The notes beneath the pieces are model-generated. The model did no database searches, was not told the origin of the DNA, and saw nothing but the letters and a program-made list of their open reading frames with translations. The position numbers and the translations under genes were made by a program. From the NCBI GenBank assembly GCA_022829145.1, contig CM040755.1:20657563-20721562 (forward strand): 64,000 nucleotides of DNA, given 5' to 3'. Origin of the DNA: Albula goreensis. Taxonomy: Eukaryota > Chordata > Actinopteri > Albuliformes > Albulidae. Shown in pieces: positions 62,601-64,000 of this stretch. Position 1 is the stretch's first letter. Every line of letters begins with the position of its first letter.

Positions 62601-63808
62601 AAAATTCTAGAAAAGAGACATTTGACAGAATAAAATATTATATGTGTTCTTGAATGTAAAGCAATCTCACTAGAATTGTTAACCAGTCAGAAAGAAACAG
62701 TCAGATTTACCTTCCTTTAGTCACATTAGAAATATGCAGTTTTATATGTGGTGCATATCAGAAAGAAGACTTCCATGATCCCTGACCTATCTTAGCTTAT
62801 GTCAATGATACTCAAGAAACATGCATTCTGACCTTACCTCCTCTGATGTACCCATATTTCTTTGCTGTGCTGACTTGCAGCTGGGTCTGTCAATCAACCA
62901 TCATGCTGACCATTCACTGAACAGCTTCTGCCAGTGGCAGTCCGGGCTGATTGGGAGGAACGGGAAGCGCCATGACCACGCCATCTTACTGACGGGACTT
63001 GACATTTGCTCCTGGAAGAATGAACCATGTGATACTCTGGGTAAGTCCCTGTCACAAGGCGGGGGTTGAGGTTGGGCCGTTATTGCGGTTTCCAGCGCCA
63101 AACCTGGATGAGAAGTTGGCAGGGGTTGACAAGGTGACAAGGAGAAGAGGGTGGAGAAGATTTATGGCTTATGAGGTCATGGATCCAAACTGTGGGTGGA
63201 TCCATTCTCACCACTGCTTCACCCCCTTCATCACACAAAGCTACTCTGGATGCTTGAACCAGCTGACTGTGAACTGTGAGCAATGGGAAGATTTGAAACT
63301 ACATACATGTGATTTTGACATTACGTTGAAGGAAATAAATGGCCTTCCATTAGGCCATTCAGCTAGGACACTGGTCATGCAGTGACTGTAATGCTTCAGC
63401 AGTGACTCTTGATTGAGCATGGCCATTCCACCTCCTCCAGGAGCTGCAGCTCACCGATGCAGTGACTGTACCACTCATGTTCACACTGGTGTAAAGAGTG
63501 GAACAGCATAGTAGCTTTAGGAAATGATTTCAGGGGATGCTAACAAAATGACAGCATGTATGACTGCATGTAGTTCCTACGGGAATGCTACACTGCCACA
63601 TATATGACTGCCCCGTGCAAACTGGGGCAAAAAGAGAAAAAATGGTTTAATGTGTGTTGCTGTTTGTAATCCACCTTCTCACTCTGGGGTTTCTTTCTTC
63701 AGGCTTTGCCCCCATTAGCGGTATGTGCAATAAATACAGAAGCTGCACTATAAATGAAGACACAGGACTGGGCCTGGCCTTTACAATCGCCCATGAATCA
63801 GGACACAA
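49946..63808 (+). CDS. adamts18: adamts18, 5' part (8 exons): secreted metalloprotease, frameshifted in exon 5
   Basis: ADAMTS18 is a secreted zinc endopeptidase of the ADAMTS16/18 pair; known substrates include fibronectin and fibrillin-type matrix. Exons: 49946-50059, 50186-50255, 50842-51161, 60862-61117, 61751-61949, 62431-62514, 62881-63040, 63703-63808. All have GT/AG ends and matching phases except for a one-base deficit inside exon 5. In order: signal peptide, prodomain with [14 protein letters not shown] and YKRSAE, cysteine-switch FCGRR, furin site RAKRS, then the catalytic domain ([13 protein letters not shown] to HESGH). The zinc-site remainder and the disintegrin, thrombospondin, spacer and PLAC parts lie right of the window. 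Prodomain words are closer to ADAMTS18 than ADAMTS16. Intron 3 is 9.7 kb. Confidence 0.92.
50186..50255 (+). CDS. adamts18: adamts18 exon 2
   Basis: Encodes [20 protein letters not shown] then HNH. Short and weakly conserved; accepted because phases fit both neighbours and the position matches mammalian exon 2 (signal-peptide end). Acceptor TTTAGCAG, donor GTCAGT. Confidence 0.78.
50842..51161 (+). CDS. adamts18: adamts18 exon 3, prodomain
   Basis: Encodes [50 protein letters not shown] and [20 protein letters not shown], the ADAMTS pro-region with its FYQG motif. The ORF start at 50787 lies before the acceptor CCTGCAG and is not used. Donor GTAAGT. Confidence 0.95.
55462..55482. repeat. GT microsatellite, about 10 units
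   Basis: Uninterrupted repeat in intron 3, directly visible. Confidence 0.85.
56818..56925. repeat. T-rich low-complexity tract
   Basis: TTTTA/TATTA/ATT repeats passing into a long T run. The 69-codon ORF here is an artefact of composition. Confidence 0.9.
56949..57014 (+). repeat. retroposon 3' tail with TATC repeat
   Basis: TATGACAATCTAATTTCCCT then TCGGGGATGAATAAAGT is the well-known end of a teleost non-LTR element, which terminates in TATC repeats, present here at 56994-57014. The body of the element upstream is replaced by low-complexity sequence, as expected of 5' truncation. Confidence 0.65.
57330..57415 (-). repeat. diverged SINE-type repeat
   Basis: AAGGTAAGCGGCTTGCTCCA then GGGTACAAC resembles the spacer (TTAAGTACCTTGCTCAAGGGTACAAC) that precedes the tRNA-like part of the repeat at 39150. 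Short and weak match. Confidence 0.35.
58331..58405. repeat. transposon-derived repeat
   Basis: GGAATGAAAACAACAGTGCC, GTGGGTCCCGAGGACCTGGG and TTGGGAAACAGTG match the end of a teleost non-autonomous DNA element (..GGGTCCCGAGGACCAGGGTTGGGAAAC). Related in style to the one at 45722. Confidence 0.6.
59582..59612. repeat. GT microsatellite, about 15 units
   Basis: Uninterrupted repeat in adamts18 intron 3. Confidence 0.95.
60862..61117 (+). CDS. adamts18: adamts18 exon 4, prodomain
   Basis: Encodes [40 protein letters not shown], a His-rich stretch ([11 protein letters not shown]) and QHFCGRRRK, whose Cys is the likely cysteine switch. Acceptor ATTATCAG, donor GTATGT at 61118. Confidence 0.94.
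61118..61750 (+). other. adamts18 intron 4
   Basis: A 633-base intron with nothing recognised; a minus-strand ORF at 61219-61497 is unsupported. Confidence 0.6.
61751..61949 (+). CDS. adamts18: adamts18 exon 5, with apparent one-base deletion
   Basis: The exon begins [12 protein letters not shown] in phase with exon 4 and would stop at TGA 61855-61857. The other frame gives [14 protein letters not shown] (furin site) and [20 protein letters not shown] to ILTVMNM, which is in phase with exon 6. The switch falls at or near the TTT at 61781-61783. The exon is 199 bases; 200 would restore both phases. The correct downstream frame has TAA at 61758, so no alternative acceptor before that point avoids the problem. 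Donor GTAGGT. Confidence 0.88.
61950..62430 (+). other. adamts18 intron 5
   Basis: A 481-base AT-rich intron; nothing recognised. Confidence 0.6.
62431..62514 (+). CDS. adamts18: adamts18 exon 6, catalytic domain
   Basis: Reads [20 protein letters not shown] then LLLLEEDP, the second part of the metalloprotease fold. Acceptor TTTTATAG, donor GTAAGA, phase 0 both ends. Not a stand-alone ORF. Confidence 0.95.
62515..62880 (+). other. adamts18 intron 6
   Basis: A 366-base AT-rich intron; nothing recognised. Confidence 0.6.
62881..63040 (+). CDS. adamts18: adamts18 exon 7, catalytic domain
   Basis: Encodes [40 protein letters not shown] and NEPCDTL, almost identical to the ADAMTS16/18 consensus. 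Acceptor ACTTGCAG, donor GTAAGT. Confidence 0.96.
63041..63702 (+). other. adamts18 intron 7
   Basis: A 662-base intron. GCAGTGACTGTA occurs at about 63379 and again at about 63459. The 128-codon ORF (62999-63385) begins inside exon 7 out of frame and is not a gene. Confidence 0.6.
63703..63808 (+). CDS. adamts18: adamts18 exon 8, zinc-binding motif
   Basis: Encodes [20 protein letters not shown] then [19 protein letters not shown] is the first half of the HExxHxxGxxH zinc site; the donor GTATGT splits the following Asn codon. The next exon is beyond the right edge. Confidence 0.95.
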
Positions 63809-64000
63809 GTATGTTGTAAAACACTTTGTTTGGCTACATATCTACACTGCTCATTGGGGGGAGGGGAGGGGGAGTGAGTGTATATTTATTTAGTCTTAAA
63901 TGTTATTATAATAGCAGCTATTAATCTGTGATTAACAACTGAGCTCTTGCTTTTAACAATTTTATTCCTGTCTCATTATATTGTTTTTAGAGGTGTATAA

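Noticed and set aside
62999..63385. 128-codon ORF overlapping adamts18 exon 7 and intron
   Set aside because: It reads exon 7 out of frame and runs through the donor; the exon is securely defined by its conserved frame.

Overview
The window is vertebrate nuclear DNA, almost certainly from a ray-finned (teleost) fish. Coding sequence is split into short exons with GT/AG splice sites in matching phases. Introns hold long CA, TA and GT microsatellites, and several interspersed sequences resemble repeats common in teleost genomes. Everything with coding meaning lies on the + strand. All homology calls are from recalled knowledge of protein families; nothing was searched.

Layout. (1) 1-23.3 kb: the 3' part of b4galnt4, a Golgi beta-1,4-N-acetylgalactosaminyltransferase with a PA14-like lectin module. 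Seventeen consecutive exons (1011-21844) join in phase to 1067 codons ending in TAG; the 5' exons lie left of the window. A 3' UTR of about 1.4 kb ends near the AATAAA at 23236. (2) 23.6-27.7 kb: a broken gene in five pieces, best explained as a decayed abtb2 (ankyrin-repeat/BTB) gene. The first piece matches the histone-fold-like part of ABTB2 exon 1 in three different frames. Four downstream pieces match its ankyrin and linker exons, with in-frame stops and a 61-bp tandem duplication. No BTB exons were recognised. (3) 27.7-49.6 kb: about 22 kb with no supported gene, holding microsatellites, minisatellites and transposon scraps. (4) 49.6 kb to the right edge: the 5' half of adamts18, a secreted metalloprotease. 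It has a GC-rich promoter/5' UTR with upstream ORFs, then eight coding exons covering signal peptide, prodomain, furin site and most of the catalytic domain, up to the HESGH zinc motif at 63.8 kb. Exon 5 is one base short in a T run, which shifts the frame; this is either an assembly error or a real lesion.

The genes do not form a pathway: b4galnt4 modifies glycans in the Golgi and adamts18 acts on extracellular matrix. The shared interest is evolutionary. A dead abtb2 sits head-to-tail less than 0.4 kb after b4galnt4, recording gene loss in this lineage.
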